From positions 620,001 to 684,000 of the forward strand of contig WOYE01000009.1 of assembly GCA_009740415.1 (NCBI GenBank): DNA of 64,000 nt, written 5' to 3'. Below, piece by piece: positions 24,817 to 32,192 of this stretch; the first letter of the stretch is position 1; each line of letters starts with the position of its first letter. The position numbers and the translations under genes are program-made. The notes beneath the pieces are model-generated. The model had not been told where the DNA came from, made no database searches, and saw nothing but the letters and a program-made list of their open reading frames with translations. The DNA comes from Planococcaceae bacterium Storch 2/2-2. GTDB taxonomy: Bacteria; Bacillota; Bacilli; Bacillales_A; Planococcaceae.

Positions 24817-25377
24817 ATGTACATTTTACAATTGACGCAAGGGGAACGGACGCATTCGATCGGGTTGTTTGCTTCGGAGAAAGAGGTCGAGGCGTGGCTC
24901 GGTACGGTGCCGTTCATTACGCGTGAGGAAGAGCATTGGGAAGGGACGACGTTCGTGACGTATACGCTGTCGTATGAGACGATGCCGTTGTATGCGGAAG
25001 TGGAGTGGAACGGGTCGATCGTGCCGTTGACGCGGTACATGTTTGAGCCAGAGCTTCCGATTTACGTCGAGTATTATCCACTCCCTGTCATGGGTGAGGT
25101 GAAAGGGCTCGTACCGGGTGGAACGCAAGTCGATGCGTACGTCGTCGACAATGAAGAAGTGAAGTCGTACGTCTTTTCACGTGAAGCCGCTCGCCATGCG
25201 ATCGTGCATCATTACGAGGCGCAAGGGAAAGATGTGTTCGTCGGTGGCGTCGGTTCAGAGGACGGAGAGTACGTGTCGGTTGACGGTGGACCATTCGTCC
25301 ATTTGGATGCGATGACGGTCGATGCGTGGGAAGAAAAAGAATCGGAAGACGCCTTTTTACGCGCATTGGACGAGTAA
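24817..25377 (+). CDS. Acidic cytoplasmic protein of unknown function
   Basis: A 186-residue soluble, acidic protein with no signal peptide or membrane segment. It starts MYILQLTQGERTHSIG and contains conserved-looking aromatic-rich strands (YVEYYPLPVMGEVKGLV), but I recognise no family. GAGGAGG precedes the ATG at 24817 and a strong terminator follows the stop. Codon usage matches the chromosome backbone, so it is probably a native gene. Confidence 0.7.
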   Translation: MYILQLTQGERTHSIGLFASEKEVEAWLGTVPFITREEEHWEGTTFVTYTLSYETMPLYAEVEWNGSIVPLTRYMFEPELPIYVEYYPLPVMGEVKGLVPGGTQVDAYVVDNEEVKSYVFSREAARHAIVHHYEAQGKDVFVGGVGSEDGEYVSVDGGPFVHLDAMTVDAWEEKESEDAFLRALDE

Positions 25378-25382
25378 AACGA

Positions 25383-25411
25383 AAAAAGAGTGGAAGCCCC
25401 ACTCTTTTTTT
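25383..25411 (+). terminator. Rho-independent terminator
   Basis: The stem AAAGAGTGG / CCACTCTTT is followed by T7 after the gene at 24817. Confidence 0.85.
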
Positions 25412-25639
25412 AGATGAATAAAATTATTATCCGTATTCTATATCTTTAAAAAACGAAAAGAAAATAACCAAAAAATCAACAAACTTGTTCCAATTTGTCA
25501 AGAAAGGATGCTTTCTTACCTTCATTATCGACCAATTTTTAAATAAGGGGACGCGACATTTTACATCTCGTTGAATGAATGTTCATATCCAGTCAACACT
25601 CGCACGATACAATGCAACTAGAGATAGGGAGGGGTCGCT

Positions 25640-25795
25640 ATGAAACGGTCATGGAAATGGCAACATCGAAAAATGAAAGAACGACATCACGCAGCGAAAC
25701 GATACGTTCAATCGTCACGACGGAACATTCACGCATCGATCCGGATTGTGCAACCGATGCGGTTATTCAATGACAATCGCCTGTCGGAACAATAA
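25640..25795 (+). CDS. 51-residue highly basic protein
   Basis: MKRSWKWQHRKMKERHHAAK and onward contains many Arg/Lys/His residues and almost no acidic ones, suggesting nucleic-acid or membrane-surface binding. AGGGAGGGG lies seven bases before the ATG and a UUCG-tetraloop terminator follows the stop by about 15 bases, so this frame is the credible one. A longer overlapping ORF at 25579-25773 lacks such signals. Function unknown. Confidence 0.6.
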   Translation: MKRSWKWQHRKMKERHHAAKRYVQSSRRNIHASIRIVQPMRLFNDNRLSEQ

Positions 25796-25810
25796 CTACA
25801 CGACAAGAGA

Positions 25811-25832
25811 AAGGCTCTTCGGAGTCTTTTTT
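25811..25832 (+). terminator. Rho-independent terminator with UUCG loop
   Basis: AAGGCTC-TTCG-GAGTCTT is followed by a T-run, after the small basic-protein gene. Confidence 0.75.
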
Positions 25833-26041
25833 ACTTTGAACGCACGACAAGTGATGAAACGCTCACCGTTCCAATGAAACAAAGACCCCGCTCCTTATCA
25901 GAACTAGAGAAACGTGTTGCAGAGGAGAGACAAACGTCAGATGTGACATCTTGCCATTCATGAATAAGGGTTTCCTGTTTGAATAGCCCTTTCAAGATGA
26001 ACCAAAAAATGGTATCTTCAAAGAAAGAGAGGAGCGATACA

Positions 26042-27085
26042 ATGAAACGACTCGCCACGACACTCGCACTGACCGCTTTCCTTGCGAGTTGCGGAGCCGC
26101 CCCAGCGGTAGAAGGTACGGCCGAACAACTCGCTGCGAAAGGAAAATACGCGTTGGCGCACGAAGCGTACGACCGAGCGATCTTTTATTTTGAGCAAGCA
26201 GTCGAACGAGAAAATGATGAACTGTACACGACGTGGTTGGAACAAGCGAAACAATTTCACGCCTGGCATGAACAACTGGATCAAGGAGAGGCGTTAACCG
26301 ACTTTGCGTCTCATGCGATGCCTGCTATTTTCAAAGACGATCCGATACCGGCGTACGAACCGATGTTGAAACGAGGCAACACGTACATTTGGGAACGCAC
26401 GATGCGTCAACTTGGCAACGAACGAGGGGAAGAAGCGTTGCAAGCAACCGATCCAACGGAAGAACCAGTTGAAAAAAAGGAGAAGCCCGTTGAAAAAGAC
26501 GAAGCATTCGTCGCACTTCTTGCGAGGTGGCAACAATGGATCGACGCGTCCGATTGGCAAGCAGTCATCGATGATACGGATGCATTAGACGCCCTTGACA
26601 TCGAAACGTCGGACCGCCACACCGCACTCGCACTACTGAACGAAGCGAAACGGAAACAAGAAGCTTACAAGGCGAAACAATTTTCTGAAGAGATCGCCGC
26701 ACATCAACAAGAAATGTCTGACCCGAACCGCGGCAACCGACAAGAAGAAGCATCACCCGCGAATGAAACAGGCATCGGCCGAATGGATGCGAGTGATTTA
26801 ACGGTAGAAGAACGCGAAGCGATGAGTGACGAAGCGTTGAAAAACTATTTCATTTCACGATACCGCCTCGCCGACAAAGTACCAGGGGAACTCGTCACGA
26901 ACGAACCGGTCCAACGAAATGCGCTCGGACACCGTGTCGTCATCATTCGCGCAGCTCACCCAGAAGGGACGCACATTTACCCGTTACGTCACGGTGGCTA
27001 CGACCCGGAGACGGACCGATTTTACGAAGCCTTTTTGTCGAATTCGGATGACTTTGATTTAGAAGAACACGTATACGATGAATGA
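26042..27085 (+). CDS. Lipoprotein with TPR-like N-terminus and a C-terminal GYD-RFYE motif
   Basis: A 347-residue protein with signal peptide and lipobox L-A-S-C (about residues 14-17). Residues 25-75 (AKGKYALAHEAYDRAIFYFEQAVE...) look like TPR-type helical repeats, and a second helical block lies at about 160-220 after a Lys/Glu/Pro linker. The last 90 residues contain IYPLRHGGYDPETDRFYEAF, similar to the C-terminal motif of the four SLH paralogues (YGYDWKKDRFYDE). The start at 26042 follows AGAGAGGAG; the in-frame ATG at 25979 lies upstream of the signal peptide and is rejected. Confidence 0.75.
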   Translation: MKRLATTLALTAFLASCGAAPAVEGTAEQLAAKGKYALAHEAYDRAIFYFEQAVERENDELYTTWLEQAKQFHAWHEQLDQGEALTDFASHAMPAIFKDDPIPAYEPMLKRGNTYIWERTMRQLGNERGEEALQATDPTEEPVEKKEKPVEKDEAFVALLARWQQWIDASDWQAVIDDTDALDALDIETSDRHTALALLNEAKRKQEAYKAKQFSEEIAAHQQEMSDPNRGNRQEEASPANETGIGRMDASDLTVEEREAMSDEALKNYFISRYRLADKVPGELVTNEPVQRNALGHRVVIIRAAHPEGTHIYPLRHGGYDPETDRFYEAFLSNSDDFDLEEHVYDE

Positions 27086-27090
27086 TGAGC

Positions 27091-27117
27091 AAGCGACGAG
27101 ACACTCGTCGCTTTTTT
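27091..27117 (+). terminator. Rho-independent terminator
   Basis: The stem AAGCGACGAG / CTCGTCGCTT is followed by T-rich sequence after the lipoprotein gene at 26042. Confidence 0.85.
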
Positions 27118-27196
27118 GAGATGAAACCGCGCCCGCCCCTTCATGACAGAGCAAACGACATATGATAAGATGAACAAAAGAACGAGGAGGAACCTC

Positions 27197-27775
27197 ATGA
27201 CATGGTATGAACAATTGCCCCATTGCAAGACGAATACGGACGCGCGCTCGTTCATCGACTCGCTTTCCCCCGACGGACAGTGGGTCGTCACGTATTGGGA
27301 AGGGACGCACAACATCGATGAAATCAAATGGAACGACGCTTACGTCACGTCGTGGTCGTTAAAAGAAGACGAACCGCTCGACGTTTGGCTCGACTGGTTT
27401 CAAACGATCGGCTCGTGTGCCAATGTGCTCGACGGCCCGACGTGTACCGTCGATCTTGCCTGCATCGACGCCCAACATGAGCGAAGCGTCTCCCACGAAC
27501 GAAACGGACTCTTGTTCAAAGGACCGATGCGCCCGTCCGTACGAGGTGACGTATACGGCATCACGACGAGTATCGAACGAAGCGACGTCTTAGTCGTCTG
27601 GTGCAAAGGAGGATGGGAGGCGTACGTCGTCACATACGACCGCTCCCGCATGGATGCGCTCCTCGACGCCTACGCATCCAATACGTATTCGTACCAAGTG
27701 TTCCTCGAAATCGATGACTTCGTGTACATTACAGGCGATGGCACGTTCATCCGCGACAAAGAAGGAGACGATTGA
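27197..27775 (+). CDS. Cytoplasmic protein of unknown function
   Basis: A 192-residue protein from the ATG at 27197 (AGGAGG upstream). It is Trp/Asp-rich with segments WVVTYWEGTHNIDEIKW and SDVLVVWCKGGWEAYVVTYD. There is no signal peptide and no family I recognise. It is the first gene of a tight plus-strand unit: its TGA is directly abutted by the ATG of the deoxyribosyltransferase-like gene. Confidence 0.7.
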   Translation: MTWYEQLPHCKTNTDARSFIDSLSPDGQWVVTYWEGTHNIDEIKWNDAYVTSWSLKEDEPLDVWLDWFQTIGSCANVLDGPTCTVDLACIDAQHERSVSHERNGLLFKGPMRPSVRGDVYGITTSIERSDVLVVWCKGGWEAYVVTYDRSRMDALLDAYASNTYSYQVFLEIDDFVYITGDGTFIRDKEGDD

Positions 27776-28273
27776 ATGAAAGCATATGTAGCGAACGGGT
27801 TATTTTCATTAGCGGACCGCCTCGTCAACGAACGATGCGCGGCCCTCATCCGAGAACGGGTACCTGGCATCGATCTGTACGTGCCGCAAGAAAACCCCGA
27901 CATTAACGACAAAACGAAATGTGCGACGAGCGAACAAATCGCAGCCGCCGACCTTCACGCCCTCGACGAAGCCGACGTGTTAGTCGCTTGGTTAGACGGG
28001 GTCGAAATCGATGCCGGCGTCGCAGCGGAAATCGGCTATTTCTCGAGCAAAAACCGCCCGATCATCGGCATTTTCACAGACGTCCGCCAACAAGGAACCG
28101 ATCAAACGGAAAAAATCGCCCGTTTAACGAGCGACCCGACGGAAAATCAATTCGTCTACCGCAACTTGTTCGTCGTCGGCCTCATTAAACGAAACGGCCG
28201 CATCGTCCAGACGATCGAAGACGCAGCAGAAGCGGTGGCGCGCGTTGCGAAAGGGGAACGAATCGATGCGTAA
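27776..28273 (+). CDS. Nucleoside 2-deoxyribosyltransferase family protein
   Basis: A 165-residue protein of the usual size for the family (Rossmann-like, PF05014-type). Visible features are the N-terminal KAYVANGLFSLADRLVNE, the LHALDEADVLVAWLDG strand-Asp motif, and GVAAEIGYFSSKNRPIIGIF, which carries the conserved Glu used as nucleophile in this fold. Family members swap or hydrolyse the base of (deoxy)nucleosides in salvage. The substrate cannot be assigned. It abuts the preceding gene and overlaps the next one by 8 bases, so the three are probably cotranscribed. Confidence 0.8.
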   Translation: MKAYVANGLFSLADRLVNERCAALIRERVPGIDLYVPQENPDINDKTKCATSEQIAAADLHALDEADVLVAWLDGVEIDAGVAAEIGYFSSKNRPIIGIFTDVRQQGTDQTEKIARLTSDPTENQFVYRNLFVVGLIKRNGRIVQTIEDAAEAVARVAKGERIDA

Positions 28274-28478
28274 ACGAGACCTTTTCGCCGCGGTACTCTT
28301 TCTCCTCCTCGGCCTCATCGGTTGGATGTGGCCGAACGCCTTACCGCTCTTTTTCATATTCGGCATCGGCTACTTCTCCATCGAAGCGTTCGACCGCCGC
28401 ACCGACCAACCCGGCATTGCGGCCGGCTACGTCTTACTCGTCACGATTTTCGCGGCGAGTTTCACGTTGACGATTTAA
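28266..28478 (+). CDS. Small membrane protein
   Basis: A 70-residue protein with two or three hydrophobic spans (FAAVLFLLLGLIGWMW, LPLFFIFGIGYF, GYVLLVTIFAASF). The ATG at 28266 overlaps the end of the deoxyribosyltransferase gene, with AAAGGGG upstream, implying translational coupling. No family recognised. Confidence 0.65.
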   Translation: MRKRDLFAAVLFLLLGLIGWMWPNALPLFFIFGIGYFSIEAFDRRTDQPGIAAGYVLLVTIFAASFTLTI

Positions 28479-28500
28479 TGAGCGATGGCCAACCGACCGA

Positions 28501-28545
28501 AAAACCCCCACGTGCGAAGGAGTGCCTTCACGCATGGGGGTTTTG
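28501..28545. terminator. Bidirectional terminator between convergent genes
   Basis: AAAACCCCCACGTGCG...GTGGGGGTTTT-like long stem (AAAACCCCCA ... ATGGGGGTTTT) lies between the small membrane protein gene and yneR. Confidence 0.75.
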
Positions 28546-28836
28546 TCATTCGTATGAAAAATGAAGCTCTTCCAAATCGTCATTGACGGTGACGATGAGG
28601 TCGTGGTCTTGGAAGTACCATTCGTCGCGCGCTTCGACGTAGTACGTCACGCCGTCGTGGACGGTTTCGGCTGCGACTTCATCCGGTTCTTGTTGTTTTT
28701 GCACGCCGAGGGAGAACCCTTCATGGAGTGCGCTCGAGCCGCCGTATCGTGCGAAAAATTGAACGTATTCGCCCGGTGCGACGTCCATCTCTTCTTGAAA
28801 CCATTGCAATGCATCTTCTGACAATTGAATTTTCAT
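28546..28836 (-). CDS. yneR: YneR-like HesB/IscA-fold protein
   Basis: A 96-residue protein of the HesB/YneR branch of the IscA fold: MKIQLSEDALQWFQEEM, VQFFARYGGSSALHEGFSLG, and a C-terminal strand pair. It has no Cys, so it cannot bind an iron-sulfur cluster the way IscA does; this is normal for YneR. It lies four bases downstream of plsY on the same strand. In B. subtilis yneR is likewise next to plsY and close to parE-parC, which are also in this window, supporting the name. Its biochemical role is unknown. Confidence 0.85.
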   Translation of the reverse strand: MKIQLSEDALQWFQEEMDVAPGEYVQFFARYGGSSALHEGFSLGVQKQQEPDEVAAETVHDGVTYYVEARDEWYFQDHDLIVTVNDDLEELHFSYE

Positions 28837-28840
28837 CTGA

Positions 28841-29446
28841 TCACATCCATGTAATTTTTGGCTCGGTCCCGTTCTTGATCCGTTCGATGTTCGCCCGGTG
28901 CCGATAAATAATAAAGCTCGCCATACATGTTATAATAACAAAGAATTCCCAGTTGCCGTTACGAATGAGCTCATACAATGAAATGAGAAAGACGATGACC
29001 GCGATCACCATCGATGAAAGAGATACCATTTTCGTCGTTTTCAACAACCCGATGAAAATGAGAAGTGCGATGAAAAAGACGAGGGGCGCATACCCGAGCA
29101 ACACACCTGCGCTCGTCGCGACCGCTTTTCCACCTTTGAACTTCGCGAAAATCGGGTACATGTGGCCGATGACGGACACGACCCCGATTAAAATCGGTTC
29201 AAACGGAACGCCGATCCAATCGGCGACGAGCACCGCCGCCACCCCTTTGAAAATATCGAACAGAAGCACGATCGTGCCTGCTTTTTTTCCGAGCACACGA
29301 AACGTGTTCGTCGCTCCTAAATTGCCACTTCCAAATTGACGTATGTCTTTTTTATAAAAAACTTGACCGACCCAAAGCGCGGTAGGGATCGAGCCGAGTA
29401 AATAAGCGATGATGATCGATACCGTAATTGCTGTCGCATCCGACAT
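28841..29446 (-). CDS. plsY: Acyl-phosphate:glycerol-3-phosphate acyltransferase PlsY
   Basis: A 201-residue membrane protein, usual length for the family, with about five hydrophobic helices. Its three conserved motifs are present: GSGNLGATNTFR (glycerol-3-phosphate/acyl-phosphate site), the cytosolic GHMYPIFAKFKGGKAVATSAG, and a C-terminal segment with the final basic loop. It transfers acyl chains from acyl-phosphate to glycerol-3-phosphate, the first step of phospholipid synthesis in Gram-positives, together with PlsX. The start at 29446 follows GGGGGACC. The FapR-box-like palindrome upstream suggests malonyl-CoA-responsive control. Confidence 0.93.
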   Translation of the reverse strand: MSDATAITVSIIIAYLLGSIPTALWVGQVFYKKDIRQFGSGNLGATNTFRVLGKKAGTIVLLFDIFKGVAAVLVADWIGVPFEPILIGVVSVIGHMYPIFAKFKGGKAVATSAGVLLGYAPLVFFIALLIFIGLLKTTKMVSLSSMVIAVIVFLISLYELIRNGNWEFFVIITCMASFIIYRHRANIERIKNGTEPKITWM

Positions 29447-29479
29447 GAAAGGTCCCCCTTTTTGAACTGTTAGGTACTA

Positions 29480-29496
29480 TTACTACTAGGTCCTAA
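29480..29496 (-). promoter_or_regulatory. FapR-box-like operator upstream of plsY
   Basis: On the minus strand TTAGGACCTAGTAGTAA differs at two of 17 positions from the idealised FapR palindrome TTAGTACCTAGTACTAA. A second half-site, GTACCTAA, follows immediately. FapR is the malonyl-CoA-sensing repressor of lipid synthesis genes in Bacilli. The position 34-50 bases ahead of the plsY start fits a promoter-overlapping operator. Confidence 0.55.
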
Positions 29497-29566
29497 CTTT
29501 AGGATAGCATATTTTAAAACGGTGGGCTAGACTCATTTTAACGAGCTGACCGAAAGGAGTGCGCAA

Positions 29567-29770
29567 ATGAGTGATTGGACGACGGATCCACTCGAACTTT
29601 TCGGGATTGCTTGTATCGTCATCGGTCTCATCTCGGTGACAATCGGCAAGCAGTTTCCCGTCATTCGTCTTTTGTTAGGCGATCGTTCGATGATCACCCA
29701 ATGGATCATAGGATTGATTTTCTTTAGTATCGGCATCGGTTCGCTCTATGTGGCCGGTGTATGGACGTGA
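29567..29770 (+). CDS. Small membrane protein
   Basis: A 67-residue protein with two hydrophobic helices (about residues 10-26 and 44-64), divergent from plsY. GAAAGGAG precedes the ATG at a good distance and a strong terminator follows. No family recognised. The promoter region is shared with plsY, so the FapR-like site could affect both. Confidence 0.65.
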   Translation: MSDWTTDPLELFGIACIVIGLISVTIGKQFPVIRLLLGDRSMITQWIIGLIFFSIGIGSLYVAGVWT

Positions 29771-29782
29771 TGCATAGGAATG

Positions 29783-29811
29783 AAAAAAGACCGAATGCTC
29801 GGTCTTTTTTT
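29783..29811. terminator. Bidirectional terminator between convergent genes
   Basis: AAAAGACCG / CGGTCTTTT arms with T7 on the plus strand lie between two small membrane protein genes. Confidence 0.85.
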
Positions 29812-29817
29812 CATGCG

Positions 29818-30105
29818 CTATCCTGCCCACATCGCTGCGACAAAAAGCGACCAAATGGCAACCGTCCCTCCAACGAGGGCGATGATCGAATAATAGACGA
29901 GTGAACCGCGCCCATTCCCTGCTCGGTACGTCGTCCACGCCGCTAACCCGAAGAAGACGAGACTTGTGAGAATCGTTCCGATCAAATAACCGTACAACGG
30001 CCCTTCGATGACGTGTGCATCGAGCCAATACGCAATCGACTGACTGTACGTGCCGAGTGCGGCGCCGATTATGATGAAAAGGATCGTCCATACGTGCGTA
30101 CGCAT
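29818..30105 (-). CDS. Small three-helix membrane protein
   Basis: A protein of 95 residues (96 if the adjacent upstream ATG at 30108 is used) with three hydrophobic helices at about 6-24, 37-56 and 70-92. AGGAGG lies six bases before the ATG at 30105. Pattern and size are those of many unassigned Bacilli membrane proteins. I see no motif that points to a function, and the gene is monocistronic. Confidence 0.65.
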   Translation of the reverse strand: MRTHVWTILFIIIGAALGTYSQSIAYWLDAHVIEGPLYGYLIGTILTSLVFFGLAAWTTYRAGNGRGSLVYYSIIALVGGTVAIWSLFVAAMWAG

Positions 30106-30280
30106 CATACTCCTCCTTCCTTTTTAAAACATGTAGTTAAAACATAGTATATTTTACAAAATGAGTGCACACGATAGGACGTCTCTCCTTCCGTTTTGTT
30201 CCAAAAAAAGACAAATCAGTGTAAGGAGTACACGTTCGTGTACATCACTTGTTGGATACTTCATCATAGGGGGGAGCGCA

Positions 30281-30973
30281 ATGAGTGAAGAACGATGGAA
30301 GCAGTTGTTGTTGTTTGGTTCGGTCGTCGTCCTCGTCTTCGGGGCGATGACGTACGGGACCGTGCTACTCGCAGAAGATGTAAAGCTCGAGCGGAAAGCG
30401 TACCGGGACGAAGTGGCGGCTCGAAAAGACCGGTGGCTCGCGCCAGTGGAAATCGAACGAATCGATGATGCGAAGGAAGCGGTGTCGTTTGAAACGACGC
30501 TCGACTTTCTCGGAAAACCGGCTCGTGACGTGAAGTCGCTCGGATGGGAGACGTTCGACCCGCTCCCGATGACGAGCACGATCGGGAGCGGTACGTTTTT
30601 CTATACGACGGCAAAAGAGACGAGCGTCACGGCGGAACGGCTCGCTCGCGGATCAAAGGACCGCGACGAATGGCTCGATTTATGGCTTGCGGTTGAGACG
30701 GAGACGCTTTCGAACCGGATGCGGCGGTTACTGGAACGACGGTCGCTACGGACGAAGACGCGTCCGTTCGATGAAGAACGGGTGACGACGATTTGGTACG
30801 AACATTACGCTCCGTTTGACGACGTGACCGCTTATTGGACGGACCGCCTCGGCGAACCGGACCGAGCGGACGGGCGCGTTCGGTTGTGGGTACGCGGCGG
30901 ACGATTGTACGTCCAACACGGGACTTCGGTTCAAGTGATCGCCGGCGTTTCCGACGGGCACGTTTCGGAATGA
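30281..30973 (+). CDS. Membrane-anchored protein of unknown function
   Basis: A 230-residue protein with one N-terminal membrane helix (about residues 8-28: LLLFGSVVVLVFGAMTYGTV) and a soluble extracytoplasmic part of about 200 residues, rich in Arg/Glu and with no family I recognise. The ATG at 30281 follows GGGGGGAG. The longer in-frame start at 30161 would put a basic, non-signal-like segment in front and lacks a ribosome binding site. Monocistronic. Confidence 0.7.
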   Translation: MSEERWKQLLLFGSVVVLVFGAMTYGTVLLAEDVKLERKAYRDEVAARKDRWLAPVEIERIDDAKEAVSFETTLDFLGKPARDVKSLGWETFDPLPMTSTIGSGTFFYTTAKETSVTAERLARGSKDRDEWLDLWLAVETETLSNRMRRLLERRSLRTKTRPFDEERVTTIWYEHYAPFDDVTAYWTDRLGEPDRADGRVRLWVRGGRLYVQHGTSVQVIAGVSDGHVSE

Positions 30974-31122
30974 TTGTCCATAGGGGAAAGACGATGTTTT
31001 TTTGAGAGTCTTTATTTGAAATCAATGGGTCCTAACCGTTGGTGTAGAGAGGTTTTTTTACTTTCTCGGAAGAAAACTGTCTCTTTACAGCGGACGAAAA
31101 AGAAAAAGTTTTCTAAAAACGG

Positions 31123-31151
31123 TTGACAGCTCGGCTTGTTTTTTGTAATAT
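31123..31151 (+). promoter_or_regulatory. Sigma-A promoter of SAM riboswitch 1
   Basis: TTGACA, a 17-nt spacer and TAATAT form a near-perfect housekeeping promoter, starting transcription just before the first S-box aptamer. Confidence 0.85.
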
Positions 31152-31170
31152 GAGAACAATCAATTGAATA

Positions 31171-31300
31171 CTCTTATTCAGAGAAACCGAGGGACTGGCC
31201 CTATGACGTTTCGGCAACCGGCGATGCACGGTGCCAATTCCAGAAAAATGAGAGACTCAGTATCCGAGCGATGAGATCTCTTCTACGAGATCTCATTTTT
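31171..31300 (+). promoter_or_regulatory. SAM-I (S-box) riboswitch 1 with terminator
   Basis: The aptamer (31171-31254) has P1 arms CTCTTAT / ATGAGAG and the conserved S-box core: GAGGGACTGGCCC, ATGA, CGGCAACC and GGTGCCAATTCC. It is followed by a 10-bp terminator ATGAGATCTC / GAGATCTCAT with T6 (31271-31300). By analogy with other S-boxes, SAM binding favours the terminator. The regulated gene is the small secreted peptide gene at 31335. Confidence 0.96.
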
Positions 31301-31334
31301 TGCGTTGCTGGGCTCCTCCAAAGGAGAGATGACG

Positions 31335-31490
31335 ATGAAAAAAGCATTTATTTTCTTTATCGGATTTAGTTTAATCGCCGCGAGCTCAGGTGTGAAAGAA
31401 GCGGAGCGTGTGCACGACGAAGCGCTACTTGTCGAACAAACGACGGACGACTCGTTTCACGCACCGATTACTTTTACAGAAAATGATTGA
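31335..31490 (+). CDS. 51-residue exported peptide controlled by a SAM riboswitch
   Basis: MKKAFIFFIGFSLIAASSG is a good signal peptide (or single membrane helix), followed by about 30 mostly acidic, Thr-rich residues ending FTEND. There is no Cys, so it is not a lipoprotein. AAAGGAGAG precedes the ATG at 31335. The gene lies alone between two SAM-I riboswitches; the -35 of the second one overlaps its stop codon. A methionine-starvation-induced secreted or membrane peptide is therefore predicted. I know no homologue. Confidence 0.65.
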   Translation: MKKAFIFFIGFSLIAASSGVKEAERVHDEALLVEQTTDDSFHAPITFTEND

Positions 31491-31514
31491 CAATTGCGAC
31501 AGATGACGTATGAT
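31487..31514 (+). promoter_or_regulatory. Sigma-A promoter of SAM riboswitch 2
   Basis: TTGACA, a 16-nt spacer and TATGAT. The -35 overlaps the stop codon of the preceding peptide gene, so the second riboswitch is an independent transcription unit. Confidence 0.75.
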
Positions 31515-31534
31515 AAATGAACACAACTACATAA

Positions 31535-31697
31535 TTCTTATCGAGAGAGACCGAGGGATTGGGCCCTATGACGTCTCGGCAACAGATTTGCGTAAGCGAA
31601 CACTGTGCCACGTCCCACAAACATTCGTTTGGAAGATAAGAAGGATTGAAGCCACGAGCCTTCCTTTTGTCTTTTTGACAATGGGAAGGTTTTTTTA
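31535..31697 (+). promoter_or_regulatory. SAM-I (S-box) riboswitch 2 with terminator
   Basis: The aptamer runs from CTTATC (31537) to its P1 partner GATAAG (31640), with core GAGGGATTGGGCCC, ATGA, CGGCAAC and GTGCCACGTCCC. The terminator CCTTCC / GGAAGG plus T7 ends near 31697. It precedes the OsmC-like gene and yezD. Confidence 0.95.
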
Positions 31698-31729
31698 TCG
31701 TAGTTGCACGATCAAAAGGGGGAATGGAC

Positions 31730-32176
31730 ATGAGTCACACATTGAATGTACACGTTACGGGCGAATGGACGAAAGGGGTGCAAACGCGCGTACACGTCCG
31801 GTCGTTCGAGCCGTTCATCATCGATGAACCGCGCGCACTCGGCGGTCACGACGAAGGCGCGAACCCGGTCGAACATATTTTAGCCGGATTGACCGGTTGC
31901 GTATCGGTCATGATTGCGATCATCGCCAAAGAGCAAAACTTCACGTATGCGAACGCGTCGTTTGACGCAAGCGGCACGCTCGACGTCCGCGGTCTCATGG
32001 GAACCGCAGACGTCACACCGAATTTTCAGACGGTGACGCTGCACGTCACACTCGAAACCGAAGAAACGGACGAGCGGCTGCGCGCACTCGAAGAAGCGGT
32101 CGAATCGCGGTGTCCCGTCATGACGATGTTGAGAGATTCGGGTGTGAGAATCGACGGGGCATGGACCCGCGCCTAA
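31730..32176 (+). CDS. OsmC/Ohr family protein
   Basis: A 148-residue OsmC-fold protein: N-terminal swapped strands, GGHDEGANPVEHILAGLTGCVSVM containing the first redox Cys on the long helix, and RCPVMTMLRDSGVRIDG with the second Cys. Family members reduce hydroperoxides or, in YhfA-type members, have unknown thiol roles. Control by a SAM-I riboswitch ties this one to sulfur/methionine limitation. The start at 31730 is spaced eight bases from AAAGGGGG; the ATG at 31724 is too close. yezD follows after 16 bases. Confidence 0.85.
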   Translation: MSHTLNVHVTGEWTKGVQTRVHVRSFEPFIIDEPRALGGHDEGANPVEHILAGLTGCVSVMIAIIAKEQNFTYANASFDASGTLDVRGLMGTADVTPNFQTVTLHVTLETEETDERLRALEEAVESRCPVMTMLRDSGVRIDGAWTRA

Positions 32177-32192
32177 AAAAGGGGGAATACCG

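Noticed and set aside
25579-25773. ORF of 64 residues overlapping the small basic-protein gene
   Set aside because: No ribosome binding site and unlikely composition; the overlapping frame at 25640 has clear start and stop signals.
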